From a gamma proteobacterium HTCC2207 (GTDB taxonomy: Bacteria; Pseudomonadota; Gammaproteobacteria; Pseudomonadales; Porticoccaceae), in the NCBI GenBank assembly GCA_000153445.1, contig CH672396.1:157668-221667 (forward strand): a stretch of 64,000 nt of DNA, in the 5' to 3' direction. Each line of letters starts with the position of its first letter. Position 1 is the first letter of the stretch. Both the position numbers and the translations under genes were made by a program. This document shows, piece by piece, positions 42,935 through 56,418 of the stretch. The notes beneath the pieces are model-generated. The model was not told the origin of the DNA. It was given only the letters and a program-made list of their open reading frames with translations, and made no database searches.

Positions 42935-43831
42935 CTAAAGCTTAGGCAGAAGCTCATCGCGCAAATAAGCGCGCAGGTCTTCGCCGATTTCGCCGTGCAA
43001 TAGCCCCAGTTCTATATTGGCTTTGAGCAGGCCCATCTTGCTGCCACAATCATAGCGTGTACCTGCATATTCATAAGCCAACACCTGCTCTTCTGTGAGC
43101 AGTGTCTGAATTGCGTCGGTAAGCTGAAACTCGCCACCGGCACCGGGCTTTAAGTTACCCAGATGCTTGAAGATTTGAGGGGTAAAAATATAGCGACCGG
43201 TAACACCCATATCCGAGGGCGCATCTTCAAATTTTGGCTTTTCAACAATTTTGTCCAGCAAGTGAACGCGATCAGCCTGACGCTTGCCGCTAATTACCCC
43301 ATAGGCGGAAATCTCTGGTCCCGGGACTTTTTGAACTGCGATCACAGAGCTTTTGTAAAACTCGTATTGCTGGACCATCTGTTTAACAGCACCTTGTTCG
43401 CCGTGAATAAGGTCGTCGGCAAGAATTACCGCAAAGGGCTCGTCGCCAATTAGATGAGCGGCGGTCAATACAGCATGACCCAGGCCCAGTGCTTCATTCT
43501 GGCGAATATAGGTGCAGCTGACACCTTTGGGCACGATGTTTTGCGCTATATCCAGCAGCTTAGTTTTGTTGTTCTTTTCCAGCTCATGCTCGAGCTCGTA
43601 GGCTTTATCGAAGTGATCGGCAATACTGCGCTTATTGCGCCCGGTGATAAAAATCATCTCGGTAATACCAGCTTCTATTGCTTCCTCAACCGCATATTGA
43701 ATCAATGGTTTGTCGACAACCGGTAACATCTCTTTCGGGTTGGCTTTGGTTGCTGGCAGGAAACGTGTGCCCATACCAGCTACCGGAAACACTGCTTTGC
43801 GAACCTTTTCTCCATGTCGTACATGTACCAT
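42935..43831 (-). CDS. galU: UTP-glucose-1-phosphate uridylyltransferase GalU
   Basis: 298 residues. Nucleotidyl-transferase signature AVFPVAGMGTRFLPATKANPKEMLPVVDKPLIQY at the N-terminus, then VILADDLIHGEQGAVKQM and IVEKPKFEDAPSDMGVTGRYIF. It makes UDP-glucose for LPS core, exopolysaccharide and osmoregulated glucans. The first ten residues (MVHVRHGEKV) extend beyond most homologs, so an internal start is possible, though no better ATG is near. Confidence 0.95.
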   Translation of the reverse strand: MVHVRHGEKVRKAVFPVAGMGTRFLPATKANPKEMLPVVDKPLIQYAVEEAIEAGITEMIFITGRNKRSIADHFDKAYELEHELEKNNKTKLLDIAQNIVPKGVSCTYIRQNEALGLGHAVLTAAHLIGDEPFAVILADDLIHGEQGAVKQMVQQYEFYKSSVIAVQKVPGPEISAYGVISGKRQADRVHLLDKIVEKPKFEDAPSDMGVTGRYIFTPQIFKHLGNLKPGAGGEFQLTDAIQTLLTEEQVLAYEYAGTRYDCGSKMGLLKANIELGLLHGEIGEDLRAYLRDELLPKL

Positions 43832-43988
43832 TAAAACTGTCCCTCTCTAAAATTAATTGCTGCTGGTTGCGCAGGTTATTCCTATCGCCTGATTAATGCT
43901 GAGTATTATATCCATAACTGATTGGAATTCGGGCACTTTAATTGAGGCTTTAGCGCGCTTAGGCCCTTTCTTTATTGAGCTGCCGCTC

Positions 43989-43994
43989 TATAAT
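43989..43994 (+). promoter_or_regulatory. -10 element upstream of glyQ
   Basis: A perfect TATAAT sits 58 bp ahead of the glyQ start. The -35 at the proper spacing is poor, so confidence is low. The gap 43832-44052 otherwise holds only the divergent galU promoter region. Confidence 0.35.
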
Positions 43995-44052
43995 TGCGGT
44001 TTTGCCATAAAAACAACCCTTTAACTGTTCTTCAGATCCGCAGGTAACTACC

Positions 44053-45054
44053 TTGAGCAATGTCGGCACGCCCCCTGAAACTTTTCAGGAGCTAATCATC
44101 AGACTGCAACAATACTGGGCTGACCAGGGTTGTGTGGTGCTTCAACCACTGGATATGGAAGTGGGTGCTGGTACCTTTCATCCGGCAACATTTCTGCGCG
44201 CCATAGGCCCGGAGAATTGGAATAGCGCCTATGTTCAAGGCTGCCGTCGCCCAACTGACGGTCGCTATGGCGAAAATCCCAACCGACTGCAACATTACTA
44301 TCAGTTTCAAGTAGCCATGAAGCCCTCTCCACCAGAATTTCAAGAGCTCTATCTGGGGTCCTTGCGCTCTCTTGGAATAGATACCCAGATTCACGATGTG
44401 CGCTTTGTTGAAGACAACTGGGAATCCCCGACGCTGGGTGCTTGGGGAATCGGCTGGGAGGTATGGCTAAATGGTATGGAAATTACCCAGTTTACCTATT
44501 TTCAGCAAGCCGGCGGACTTGAATGCTATCCGGTCACCGGCGAGATTGCCTACGGTCTTGAGCGTATCGCTATGTATCTTCAAGGGGTCGATAGCATCTA
44601 TGATTTGGTCTGGGCTCATGGGCCGCAAGGTAAAGTGACTTACGGTGATGTTTTCCACCAAAACGAAGTTGAGATGTCGACATTTAATTTTGAACATGCG
44701 GATGTCGATGCTCTGTTTACTCAGTTTGACCAATATGAAAAAGACAGCGTAAGACTGACCGAGGCTGGCCTGCCCCTGCCTGCCTATGAGATGGTTATGA
44801 AGGCGTCTCACGTCTTTAACCTGCTCGATGCTCGCCATGCGATTTCTGTGACTGAGCGTCAGCGCTATATTTTGCGTGTACGTACATTGTCTCGTGCAGT
44901 TACTCAGGGTTATTTTGATTCACGGTTAGCGCTCGGCTTCCCTCTCGCCGATAAAGATCTTGCCGAAGAAGTCATAGCACGAGTCGCTTCAGAAAAGGCG
45001 CAGGAACTGGCTAAGCAAGAACGCGCGAAAAAGAAAGCGGAGGCATCCAAGTGA
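44053..45054 (+). CDS. glyQ: Glycyl-tRNA synthetase alpha subunit
   Basis: 333 residues, starting with TTG at 44053. Characteristic: [45 protein letters not shown] and [28 protein letters not shown]. It is the catalytic subunit of the tetrameric bacterial GlyRS. The end is longer than E. coli GlyQ (303) with a Lys/Ala-rich tail ([20 protein letters not shown]). It overlaps glyS by 4 bp. Confidence 0.97.
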   Translation: MSNVGTPPETFQELIIRLQQYWADQGCVVLQPLDMEVGAGTFHPATFLRAIGPENWNSAYVQGCRRPTDGRYGENPNRLQHYYQFQVAMKPSPPEFQELYLGSLRSLGIDTQIHDVRFVEDNWESPTLGAWGIGWEVWLNGMEITQFTYFQQAGGLECYPVTGEIAYGLERIAMYLQGVDSIYDLVWAHGPQGKVTYGDVFHQNEVEMSTFNFEHADVDALFTQFDQYEKDSVRLTEAGLPLPAYEMVMKASHVFNLLDARHAISVTERQRYILRVRTLSRAVTQGYFDSRLALGFPLADKDLAEEVIARVASEKAQELAKQERAKKKAEASK

Positions 45055-47132
45055 GTAAAGATTTTCTAGTTGAAATTGGCACTGAAGAGCTGCCTCCTAA
45101 AGTGTTGCGCCAGCTGTCTGAGACCGTTGCCAGCGGCATTACCCAGCGTTTAAAAGAACAGCAACTAGGCTTCAATCAGATGACAGCCTTTGCTGCGCCA
45201 CGTCGCCTGGCGGTGTTGATCAAGGATCTGGATGAACAGACTCCCGATCAGGATATTGTCAGCTGGGGCCCGCCGCTTAAAGTAGCCTTTGATGCGGATG
45301 GCCAGCCAACCAAAGCTGCCGAAGCCTTTGCGAGAAAGAATGGTCTCGAAGTCGCAGTCTTGGCTGAGCTAGTGGAAAACGACGGGCAGCAGGACAAGCT
45401 CTGTGTTCGCCAGAGTATTTCCGGTAGCAATACCGAAGCCCTATTGGGTGAGGTTATCAATCAATCACTGGCCGCTCTGCCGATTCCCAAGCCAATGCGC
45501 TGGGGTCGCAGCCGCCAGGAATTTGTCCGGCCTGTGCAGTGGGCTGTAGTGCTATTTGGCAATGAGACAGTGGCAATCGATATTCTCGGCGTGACCAGTG
45601 GCAACCATAGTCGCGGCCATCGTTTTCACAGCACTGGCGATATTCAAATTACATCCCCTGCCAGTTATCGGGACACACTGCTCGATGCCTTTGTTATGGT
45701 GGATTTTGCTGAGCGTCGGGAGTTGATTCGTCAGGGTGTGATGGCGGCAGCAAAGACGGCTAATGGCCAAGCTGTGATCGACGAGAGTCTCCTCGAGGAA
45801 GTCACGTCACTGAATGAGTGGCCAGTGCCCCTAATGGGTCGCTTTGAGGAGCACTTTTTAGAAGTTCCCGCCGAGGCTTTAGTGTCATCAATGGCGCAAC
45901 ATCAAAAATATTTTCATGTGGTCGATGCCAACAATAAGCTGCTGCCACTATTTATCACTGTTGCCAATATCGCCAGCGCTGATCCACAACAGGTTATCAA
46001 TGGCAATGAACGCGTAATACGTCCGCGGCTTGCCGATGCGGCGTTTTTCTATAATACAGACTTAAAAACCACACTCGACGCAAGGCGTGAAACTCTGCGC
46101 AAGATTGTTTTCCAGTCAAAGCTCGGTACTGTCTACGACAAAACGGCACGGGTCAGCGAGCTGGCGAAAATATTGGCACCCTTTGTGGGAGCTGATGTGA
46201 CCGCTGCTGGACGCGCGGGAGAGCTGAGTAAATCTGACTTAGTCAGTGAAATGGTCGGTGAATTTGACGATCTGCAGGGGGTTATGGGGCGCTACTACGC
46301 ACTCAATGACGGCGAAGACCCAGCGGTTGCAGACGCCTTATTGGAACAGTATCTGCCACGCTTTGCCGGCGATGCGATTCCAGCCAGTGCTACTGGTGCG
46401 GCACTGGCACTAGCCGACCGCTTGGATACTCTGGTGGGTATCTTCAGCATTGGTCAGCAGCCCTCCGGTTCTCGAGACCCGTTTGCCCTGAGACGAGCCA
46501 GTCTGGGCATACTGAGGATCATTATTGAGCGCAACATAGACATAGATTTAAAAGTCGCAATAGCCGCAGCCGCACAGCAGTTAGCTCTAACTGAAGTCTT
46601 AGATGGTAATCTTGAGCAAGTGCTCACTTACGTTACTGAGCGCCTAAAGTCTTGGTATCGGGATGAAAATATTACTCCTGAGGTATTTGCTTCCGTAGCA
46701 GCCATGGAGCTTTCCAACCCCTTGGATATCAATGCCCGAGTCAAGGCTGTAGATGAGTTTTCCCGGGCAGTTGAAGCGGTGGCCCTAGCCTCGGCTAATA
46801 AGCGGGTGCTAAATATTTTAGCTAAACAAGGCGAGACCAAGGTTGAAGCTAAGGTTGATTCAACTTTATTTGAAGACCCGGCAGAGATTCAACTAGCGGC
46901 AGAGATAGAACGCTTACGCCTGCTGATAGCGCCACTGGTGGAAGAACGCAACTATATGGGCGTGCTCGCGGCGCTAGCAACGCTGAGGGAGCCAGTTGAT
47001 ACCTTCTTTGACGGCGTACTTGTGATGGCAGACAACCCTGAGGTTCGCGCAAATCGACTAGCCTTGCTCCACAGCTTGCGACAGCTGTTTTTAAATGTTG
47101 CCGATATCTCACATCTTGTGGTCACTAAGTAA
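45051..47132 (+). CDS. glyS: Glycyl-tRNA synthetase beta subunit
   Basis: 693 residues from a GTG overlapping the glyQ stop. N-terminal [17 protein letters not shown] and the internal [28 protein letters not shown] and [28 protein letters not shown] are diagnostic. It recognises tRNA-Gly and is needed for activity of the alpha subunit. The glyQ-glyS-plsC order beside gyrB is the same set found in Pseudomonas, but gmhB is missing between glyS and plsC. Confidence 0.97.
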   Translation: MSKDFLVEIGTEELPPKVLRQLSETVASGITQRLKEQQLGFNQMTAFAAPRRLAVLIKDLDEQTPDQDIVSWGPPLKVAFDADGQPTKAAEAFARKNGLEVAVLAELVENDGQQDKLCVRQSISGSNTEALLGEVINQSLAALPIPKPMRWGRSRQEFVRPVQWAVVLFGNETVAIDILGVTSGNHSRGHRFHSTGDIQITSPASYRDTLLDAFVMVDFAERRELIRQGVMAAAKTANGQAVIDESLLEEVTSLNEWPVPLMGRFEEHFLEVPAEALVSSMAQHQKYFHVVDANNKLLPLFITVANIASADPQQVINGNERVIRPRLADAAFFYNTDLKTTLDARRETLRKIVFQSKLGTVYDKTARVSELAKILAPFVGADVTAAGRAGELSKSDLVSEMVGEFDDLQGVMGRYYALNDGEDPAVADALLEQYLPRFAGDAIPASATGAALALADRLDTLVGIFSIGQQPSGSRDPFALRRASLGILRIIIERNIDIDLKVAIAAAAQQLALTEVLDGNLEQVLTYVTERLKSWYRDENITPEVFASVAAMELSNPLDINARVKAVDEFSRAVEAVALASANKRVLNILAKQGETKVEAKVDSTLFEDPAEIQLAAEIERLRLLIAPLVEERNYMGVLAALATLREPVDTFFDGVLVMADNPEVRANRLALLHSLRQLFLNVADISHLVVTK

Positions 47133-47188
47133 GATTCTATCCGGGTAATATAGCTTGCAGCAGTTGAATACATAGGCGGGGAGCGTTA

Positions 47189-47911
47189 ATGAGCAGTATC
47201 AATGGAATGATGAAAATCTGGCAGGGAACAAGAGCCTTTGTGTTCTATGTTGGCTTGGTGGCATTGATTCTGCTGATGCTGCTAGCCCTCTGCCTAGTGG
47301 GGTTCTTACCGTTTCGCTACCGCCAACTCTGCGTTACCTCTGGCAATAGAGTTCTTATGCTATGGCTGCGCCTCACCTGCGGGGTAAAAATAAATGTTCG
47401 TGGACTCGACAATATTCCAACCAGTGCCTGCGTAGTGCTCAGCAATCATCAAAGTACTTGGGAAACCTTCTTTCTGCAGTACTTGTTTGTTCCCGCCAGC
47501 GTAATCCTCAAACGTGAGCTTCTGTGGATCCCGTTTTTTGGTTGGGGGCTTTATTTTATGCGGGCCATTGCGATCAAACGATCCAATCCAGCTGGGGCTA
47601 TTCGGCAAGTATTGAAACAGGGTAAACAGCGCTTGGCCAAGGGAATTAATGTGGTTATTTTCCCTGAGGGCACAAGAGTTCGCGGTGCGGATTTGGGGGC
47701 GTTTATGACCAGTGGTGCGGCTCTGGCAAAGAGCACAGGCGTCCAACTGCTTCCGGTTCGTCATGACGCAGGGCATTGCTGGCCCGCGGCCAGTTGGCTA
47801 AAAACACCAGGAACAATCAACCTGGTTATCGGTCCACCTATAGATACAGACCAGGACAATCCCCGCGAACTAACCGAGCAGGCTCGCCAGTGGATAGCCG
47901 ATGCGCTGTAA
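47189..47911 (+). CDS. plsC: 1-acyl-sn-glycerol-3-phosphate acyltransferase (PlsC family)
   Basis: 240 residues. One N-terminal membrane helix (VGLVALILLMLLALCLVGFLPF), then the acyltransferase box NHQSTWETFF (HX4E variant) near residue 90 and the second box VVIFPEGTRVRGAD (about 153-166). It adds the second acyl chain to make phosphatidic acid. A homolog sits in the same place in Pseudomonas genomes. Confidence 0.93.
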   Translation: MSSINGMMKIWQGTRAFVFYVGLVALILLMLLALCLVGFLPFRYRQLCVTSGNRVLMLWLRLTCGVKINVRGLDNIPTSACVVLSNHQSTWETFFLQYLFVPASVILKRELLWIPFFGWGLYFMRAIAIKRSNPAGAIRQVLKQGKQRLAKGINVVIFPEGTRVRGADLGAFMTSGAALAKSTGVQLLPVRHDAGHCWPAASWLKTPGTINLVIGPPIDTDQDNPRELTEQARQWIADAL

Positions 47912-47976
47912 TGAGCTACCGGATTAGTAGACAAAACCTTATAAGATAGCCTGTATTACTGATGAAACCGACCAAT

Positions 47977-48011
47977 AAAAACGCCGCCTAGGGAAACTAG
48001 GCGGCGTTTTT
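47977..48011. terminator. Bidirectional Rho-independent terminator plsC / gyrB
   Basis: A near-perfect hairpin with AAAAACGCCGCCTAG pairing with CTAGGCGGCGTTTTT across a 5-base loop lies between two converging genes. The A-run on one side and T-run on the other allow termination in both directions. Confidence 0.95.
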
Positions 48012-48082
48012 ACGTTATGGTTTTATCTGGCCTTGCTTTACGCCGCTTGGCCCATTGGAACCCGTTAAAAGCTGAATATAGG

Positions 48083-51606
<3,524 letters not shown>

Positions 51607-51651
51607 TAGTTAGCTGCGCCGGCCACTATAGAGAAGTAAACCAATACCTCT

Positions 51652-52752
51652 CTACAGTCGCATAGGCATCACAACGTAGACAGCAGATCCGTCAGCGGCA
51701 TCTTCCACTAGGGCACTACTACTGGAATCAGATAGAGTCAGCCGAACCCCGTCACCTTTTAAGACATTGAGTACGTCGAGCAGATAACTAACATTGAAGC
51801 CAATCTCCAACTCATCTCCAGCATAGTCAACACCGACTTCTTCTTCAGCCTCTTCCTGCTCTGGATTGTTGGCGACCATTTTGATGGCGCCATTGGACAG
51901 CATAATGCGTACCCCACGGTACTTCTCGTTAGAGAGAATAGCTGTACGACCAAAGGCCTGCTTGAGCTCGGCACGATTGCCTTCGACCAATTTGTCACCA
52001 CCTTTGGGCAATACCCGGTCATAGTCCGGGTAAGCTCCATCAACCAGCTTGGAAGTGAAGCAATAATCGCTACCATCTACACGAATATGGTTTGAACCCA
52101 TGGCAACACGCACAACACCCTCATCAGCCACCAAGCGAGAAAGCTCAATAACACCTTTGCGCGGCAATATTGCTTTGGTCAACTCGCCGATCTCAATATT
52201 GCACTCAGCATCACAGAGCGCCATGCGATGACCGTCTGTAGCTACCGCACGGAGTTTGTTGGCACTTACTTCCCACAACATACCATTGAGGTAATAGCGC
52301 ACATCTTGCTGAGCCATAGCAAAAGACGTGGCGTCGATAAGATTCTTTAAAATGACACCAGCTATATCAAACTGAATATTATTCTCGCCATTGTCCACCG
52401 AAGGGAATTCGTTGGCCGGCAGGGTTGCCAGAGTAAAACGACTGCGGCCACTCACCACCTGAGCCTTGCCATCACTACTGGAAAACTTAATATTGGCGCC
52501 CTCGGGCAGCGATCGGCAAATATCCAAGAACTTGCGAGCCGAAACAGTGACCTCTCCTGCCTCGTCGGCACTAACCACGTCAGCATGGCCAATAATTTCA
52601 ACTTCCAGATCAGTGCCGGTTACAGCTAAGCGGGAGCCATCCAATGTCAGTAGAACATTAGACAGGATAGGCAGCGTCTGGCGCCTCTCTACAACACCAA
52701 CAACTAACTGTAAGGGATTGAGTAAAGCTTCACGGGAAAGGCTAAATTTCAT
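51652..52752 (-). CDS. dnaN: DNA polymerase III sliding clamp DnaN
   Basis: 366 residues, the normal beta-clamp length. It begins MKFSLSREALLNPLQLVVGVVERRQTLPILSNVLLTL and ends with the clamp-typical AVYVVMPMRL. Three similar domains of about 120 residues form the half-ring. It tethers Pol III to DNA. It follows dnaA by 139 bp and precedes recF by 45 bp. Confidence 0.99.
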   Translation of the reverse strand: MKFSLSREALLNPLQLVVGVVERRQTLPILSNVLLTLDGSRLAVTGTDLEVEIIGHADVVSADEAGEVTVSARKFLDICRSLPEGANIKFSSSDGKAQVVSGRSRFTLATLPANEFPSVDNGENNIQFDIAGVILKNLIDATSFAMAQQDVRYYLNGMLWEVSANKLRAVATDGHRMALCDAECNIEIGELTKAILPRKGVIELSRLVADEGVVRVAMGSNHIRVDGSDYCFTSKLVDGAYPDYDRVLPKGGDKLVEGNRAELKQAFGRTAILSNEKYRGVRIMLSNGAIKMVANNPEQEEAEEEVGVDYAGDELEIGFNVSYLLDVLNVLKGDGVRLTLSDSSSSALVEDAADGSAVYVVMPMRL

Positions 52753-52891
52753 GGTAAGGATTAATCTCCAGCGCTATTTATAATGTCTATTAAAATCTGT
52801 CGGGTGTTTTTGTGTAAGTTTAGTTACTCATTCTTCCTACAAGGCTTAACTTTACACATTCCAAGGATACAAACCCAACTCTACAGGACTA

Positions 52892-54385
52892 TTAATTCGA
52901 TAAAGTGCGGTAGAGATTTTTCAAATCCCGCTCTACATCCCTATCCGTAGCCTCTAACTCTTTTACCTTACGACAGGCATGGAGCACCGTAGTATGGTCT
53001 CGACCACCAAACGACTCGCCAATTTCCGGCAGGCTGTAGTTAGTCAAATCTTTGGCCAGAGCCATGGCTATCTGCCGCGGTCGGGCCACCGAGCGGCTGC
53101 GTCGCTTAGACAGCAGATCGGACATTTTTAATTTGTAGTAATCCGCCACTACTCTCTGGATATTGTCTATGGTAACTAGCTTATCCTGCAGCGCCAACAA
53201 GTCTTTCAATGATTCTCGAATTAAATCTATATCGATTACTCGACCACTAAATTGCGCATGAGCCATTACCCTTTTTAACGCCCCTTCTAGCTCTCGGACA
53301 TTGGAGCGAATACGCTGAGCAATAAAGAATGCAGCATCGCGGGACAGCTCAATTCCGGCTTGCTCAGCCTTGTTAATCAAGATCGCGACCCGAGTCTCAA
53401 GCTCAGGGGGCTCCACGGCAACGGTTAATCCCCAACCAAAGCGAGACTTGAGACGCTCCTCAACACCATTGATTTCTTTTGGGTAGCGGTCGCAGGTCAG
53501 GATCATCTGCTGACCGCGCTCTAGCAGGGCGTTGTAAGTATGAAAGAACTCTTCCTGACTACGCTCCTTACCAGCGAAAAACTGAATATCATCAATCAGC
53601 AATGCATCCACCGAACGGTAAAACTGCTTAAATTCATCAATGGCTTTGAGTTGTAGCGCCTTAACCATATCCGCAACAAAGCGCTCCGAGTGAAGGTAGA
53701 CAATTTTTGCATCGGGCTTGCGCATACGCAGGGCATTACCCACAGCATGCATAAGGTGAGTCTTACCCAAGCCTACCCCACCATAAATAAATAGCGGGTT
53801 ATAGGAGCCACCGGGATTTTCCGCCACTTGCTGCGCAGCTGCTAACGCCAACTGATTAGACTTACCCTCAACAAAACTATCAAAGGTAAAAGCACTATTA
53901 AGATTACTCTTAAGACTGTGTTCAGCGGCAGAGGTTATAATCGCTGGGGCCTGAATGCGCTGAATAACCGGCGTTTCCTGAGGTGCGAAACCAGAGGATG
54001 ATTGCTGCTCGGCAACGGACTCAACCGAATTCAGGACGGGACGGGCAGTATTGCCCTTGGGAGCAGCACTAGCCTTAAAGACTGGCGCTTTTTCTGATTG
54101 AGACACCACGGCCACAGTACATTGCCCAGCACCGAACTGGACAAATAACTGCTCAATGCGAGTGAGAAACTTATTTTGAACCCAATCCTCAATAAACCGA
54201 TTAGGCGCAACCAACTGCACCCGCTGAGGTACACCTGCACCATTTAAATCTACATCTACATAAGCATCGAACAACTGTGCCCGCAGAGGCCTAATCCAGG
54301 TATTAAACTGCTGAGCCGGTAACTCATCACTTAACTGCTTGGTACAATCCGCCCAAACTCCTTCGAGCGCACTTTCGTCGATCAA
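52892..54385 (-). CDS. dnaA: Chromosomal replication initiator DnaA
   Basis: About 497 residues. Domain [25 protein letters not shown]+ domain with Walker [20 protein letters not shown], Walker [29 protein letters not shown]-terminal DNA-binding signature [16 protein letters not shown]. The open frame reaches 54475 but has no ATG or GTG before domain I and an in-frame TAG two codons ahead of 54475. I place the start at the TTG at 54385, which has a GGTGGTGA Shine-Dalgarno and gives an N-terminus matching Pseudomonas DnaA. The TTG at 54475 is the alternative. DnaA boxes upstream suggest autoregulation. Confidence 0.97.
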   Translation of the reverse strand: MIDESALEGVWADCTKQLSDELPAQQFNTWIRPLRAQLFDAYVDVDLNGAGVPQRVQLVAPNRFIEDWVQNKFLTRIEQLFVQFGAGQCTVAVVSQSEKAPVFKASAAPKGNTARPVLNSVESVAEQQSSSGFAPQETPVIQRIQAPAIITSAAEHSLKSNLNSAFTFDSFVEGKSNQLALAAAQQVAENPGGSYNPLFIYGGVGLGKTHLMHAVGNALRMRKPDAKIVYLHSERFVADMVKALQLKAIDEFKQFYRSVDALLIDDIQFFAGKERSQEEFFHTYNALLERGQQMILTCDRYPKEINGVEERLKSRFGWGLTVAVEPPELETRVAILINKAEQAGIELSRDAAFFIAQRIRSNVRELEGALKRVMAHAQFSGRVIDIDLIRESLKDLLALQDKLVTIDNIQRVVADYYKLKMSDLLSKRRSRSVARPRQIAMALAKDLTNYSLPEIGESFGGRDHTTVLHACRKVKELEATDRDVERDLKNLYRTLSN

Positions 54386-54475
54386 CTGTTCACCACCCGT
54401 TAAATTCAAAGCCGCATGCCCTGTAATCGGGTTCAAGCCAACTAATTTTGCTTCTTGATTCAATTTGAACCCCAA

Positions 54476-54917
54476 ATTCTACGAAGTAAATTGACAGCAG
54501 AGCCTCAAAGTAACCGGCGCACTGCAATCACTTACTAACCCATTCAATTGCGGCAAGCCGTCAACGAATACAAATTTTTTTATTTTTATGGGCAATCCCA
54601 ACACCAAGAAAAGACCCGCATCACTTTATTTTTTTGACAGACGGAGTCTATACACCTAGTTTTAATTTATCCACACTGTAAAAAAATGATAAATTTTTCA
54701 AAAAAAAATAAACCATATATTTTTCAGTTAGTTATCGAATATCAAACTTATTTTTATTCACAGAGAAAAAAGCGAGAACTGGTTGTTATTTGATCAACAT
54801 CTGTGGACAACCTGTATATAACCAGTCCAAAACCAGTGCGTAAGACGGCTTACAAGAAGCTATTGGAGGTTTATCGACAAACAAAATCCTGGAAGGTGAC
54901 TCAAGAAAAGAAACAAG
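54476..54917. other. DnaA-box region upstream of dnaA (candidate origin or dnaA control region)
   Basis: A 442-bp AT-rich gap. DnaA boxes: TTATCCACA at 54667-54675 (perfect, plus), TTATTCACA at 54754-54762 (plus, fits TTATNCACA), and TGTGGACAA at 54802-54810 (minus, TTGTCCACA, one change). A very AT-rich run lies at 54680-54724. It would serve as oriC or as the DnaA-regulated dnaA promoter. Its genes on both sides point leftward, which argues against it being the fork start. Confidence 0.6.
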
Positions 54918-56282
54918 TCACTTTCCAATACAAAAGGACGAAAAGATATGGCCCAACAGATCATCAGAAGAAAACACACCAGTGATTTCAGAAAGGTGAG
55001 CTTGCGCCAAACGCAGATCTTCAGCCAGCAGTTCACCAGCACCACTACCGCTCAACTGCCTCTGCCCGACCACCACTAGCTCAAGGGCCTTTTCCAGGGC
55101 AGCAAGATGACGGCGACGAGCAGAAAACACGCCTTCACTGCGCTCGTCAAAACCCATACTCGACTGCAAAAACGCAACCAGTTGGTCTATGCCAGTTTTA
55201 TGTTTCGCTGAGATAGCAAAATTATTGGCATCACCAACCTGCCTTCCCGGTTGATGACCAGACTCATCAATCTTATTTAACACTACCGTAATCGGCTGTT
55301 TCGCACCGCCATAACGCGCGAAGTACTCAGGCCAGATAGCGGCGAGATCCGGATTATCACTTTCGTTAGCGTCAACCAGAAACAGCAGCTGATCAGCCTG
55401 CTCAATCTCTAACCAAGCCCGCCTGATACCCTCTAACTCAATCTCATCGTCACTGTCACGTAAACGTGCGGTATCCACAATATGCAGCGGCATACCATCT
55501 AAGGTAATAGTTTCTCGAAGGACATCGCGTGTGGTGCCTGCCTTGGGCGTGACAATGGCGGCATCCCGACCTGCGAGAGCATTTAACAGACTCGACTTAC
55601 CAGCATTAGGCTTTCCTGCTAATACAACGGTCATGCCGTCACGGAGCAAGGAGCCCTGCTGTGCCTGACTCAACGTGTTCGTTAGCGCTTCTCTCAACTT
55701 CTGAAGATTTAGGGAAAGGCGCTCATCGGCGAGAAAATCGATCTCTTCTTCAGGAAAATCAATTGCTGCCTCAACATAGAGTCGGATATTTATCAGGCGC
55801 TCAACAAGACCATTGACCAGACGTGAGAAATCCCCCTGAAGGGAACGAACTGCACAACGTGCCGCTTGAATAGACGTAGCATCAATAAGATCGGCAATCG
55901 CCTCGGCCTGAGCCAGATCCAGCTTGTCATTAAGAAATGCTCGCTCGCTAAACTCACCAGGCCTGGCAGGTCTAGCACCCAGTTGAACACAGCGCTGTAC
56001 TAACGCATCCAAAATTACTGGACCGCCATGACCCTGCAACTCTAAAACATGTTCTCCGGTAAAGGACGCAGGCGCAGGGAAATAGATAGCCACACCTTCA
56101 TCTATAACCTCACCATTTACGCCATTAAAATGTGAAAAGGTCGCCTGCCGCGGCAAAAGCGTTTTGCCTGTTATGGCTGAAGTGAATGCACTAATATCAG
56201 GCCCAGATACGCGCACAATACCCACGCCACCGCGCCCTGGCGCCGTAGCTATAGCAACAATGCTGTCTAAACTGTTTTGCAC
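54918..56282 (-). CDS. mnmE: tRNA modification GTPase MnmE
   Basis: 454 residues. N-terminal tetrahydrofolate-binding domain ([22 protein letters not shown]), helical part, and G domain with G1 [17 protein letters not shown] (about 224-240), G2 GTTRD, G4 NKID, and the C-terminal CIGK. With MnmG it modifies the wobble uridine of several tRNAs. The G3 motif, DTAG in the family, reads DTAR here (codon CGT instead of GGT). That Gly is normally needed for GTP-driven switching. It is the last gene of the block starting at rpmH and is separated from yidC by a terminator. Confidence 0.95.
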   Translation of the reverse strand: MQNSLDSIVAIATAPGRGGVGIVRVSGPDISAFTSAITGKTLLPRQATFSHFNGVNGEVIDEGVAIYFPAPASFTGEHVLELQGHGGPVILDALVQRCVQLGARPARPGEFSERAFLNDKLDLAQAEAIADLIDATSIQAARCAVRSLQGDFSRLVNGLVERLINIRLYVEAAIDFPEEEIDFLADERLSLNLQKLREALTNTLSQAQQGSLLRDGMTVVLAGKPNAGKSSLLNALAGRDAAIVTPKAGTTRDVLRETITLDGMPLHIVDTARLRDSDDEIELEGIRRAWLEIEQADQLLFLVDANESDNPDLAAIWPEYFARYGGAKQPITVVLNKIDESGHQPGRQVGDANNFAISAKHKTGIDQLVAFLQSSMGFDERSEGVFSARRRHLAALEKALELVVVGQRQLSGSGAGELLAEDLRLAQAHLSEITGVFSSDDLLGHIFSSFCIGK

Positions 56283-56350
56283 AAATACACCCCACCAAAA
56301 AGCACTTAATCAACGATACCGAGCAAAAGACTCTTAAAAAAGCACTTCGA

Positions 56351-56378
56351 TAAAAAAGGCCCTCGCAAGGGCCTTAGA
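56351..56378 (-). terminator. Rho-independent terminator after yidC
   Basis: An 8-bp GC-rich stem (AAGGCCCT/AGGGCCTT) with a 4-base loop, followed on the minus strand by six T residues. It lies 40 bp downstream of yidC, so mnmE needs its own promoter in the remaining gap (56283-56350). Confidence 0.92.
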
Positions 56379-56418
56379 TTTTACAACTTAGCTATTCTCC
56401 AGCTAGAACCCCATCGCT

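Noticed and set aside
54803-54985. Plus-strand 60-residue frame near mnmE
   Set aside because: Lys-rich product of AT-rich DNA that overlaps a DnaA box and the end of mnmE.
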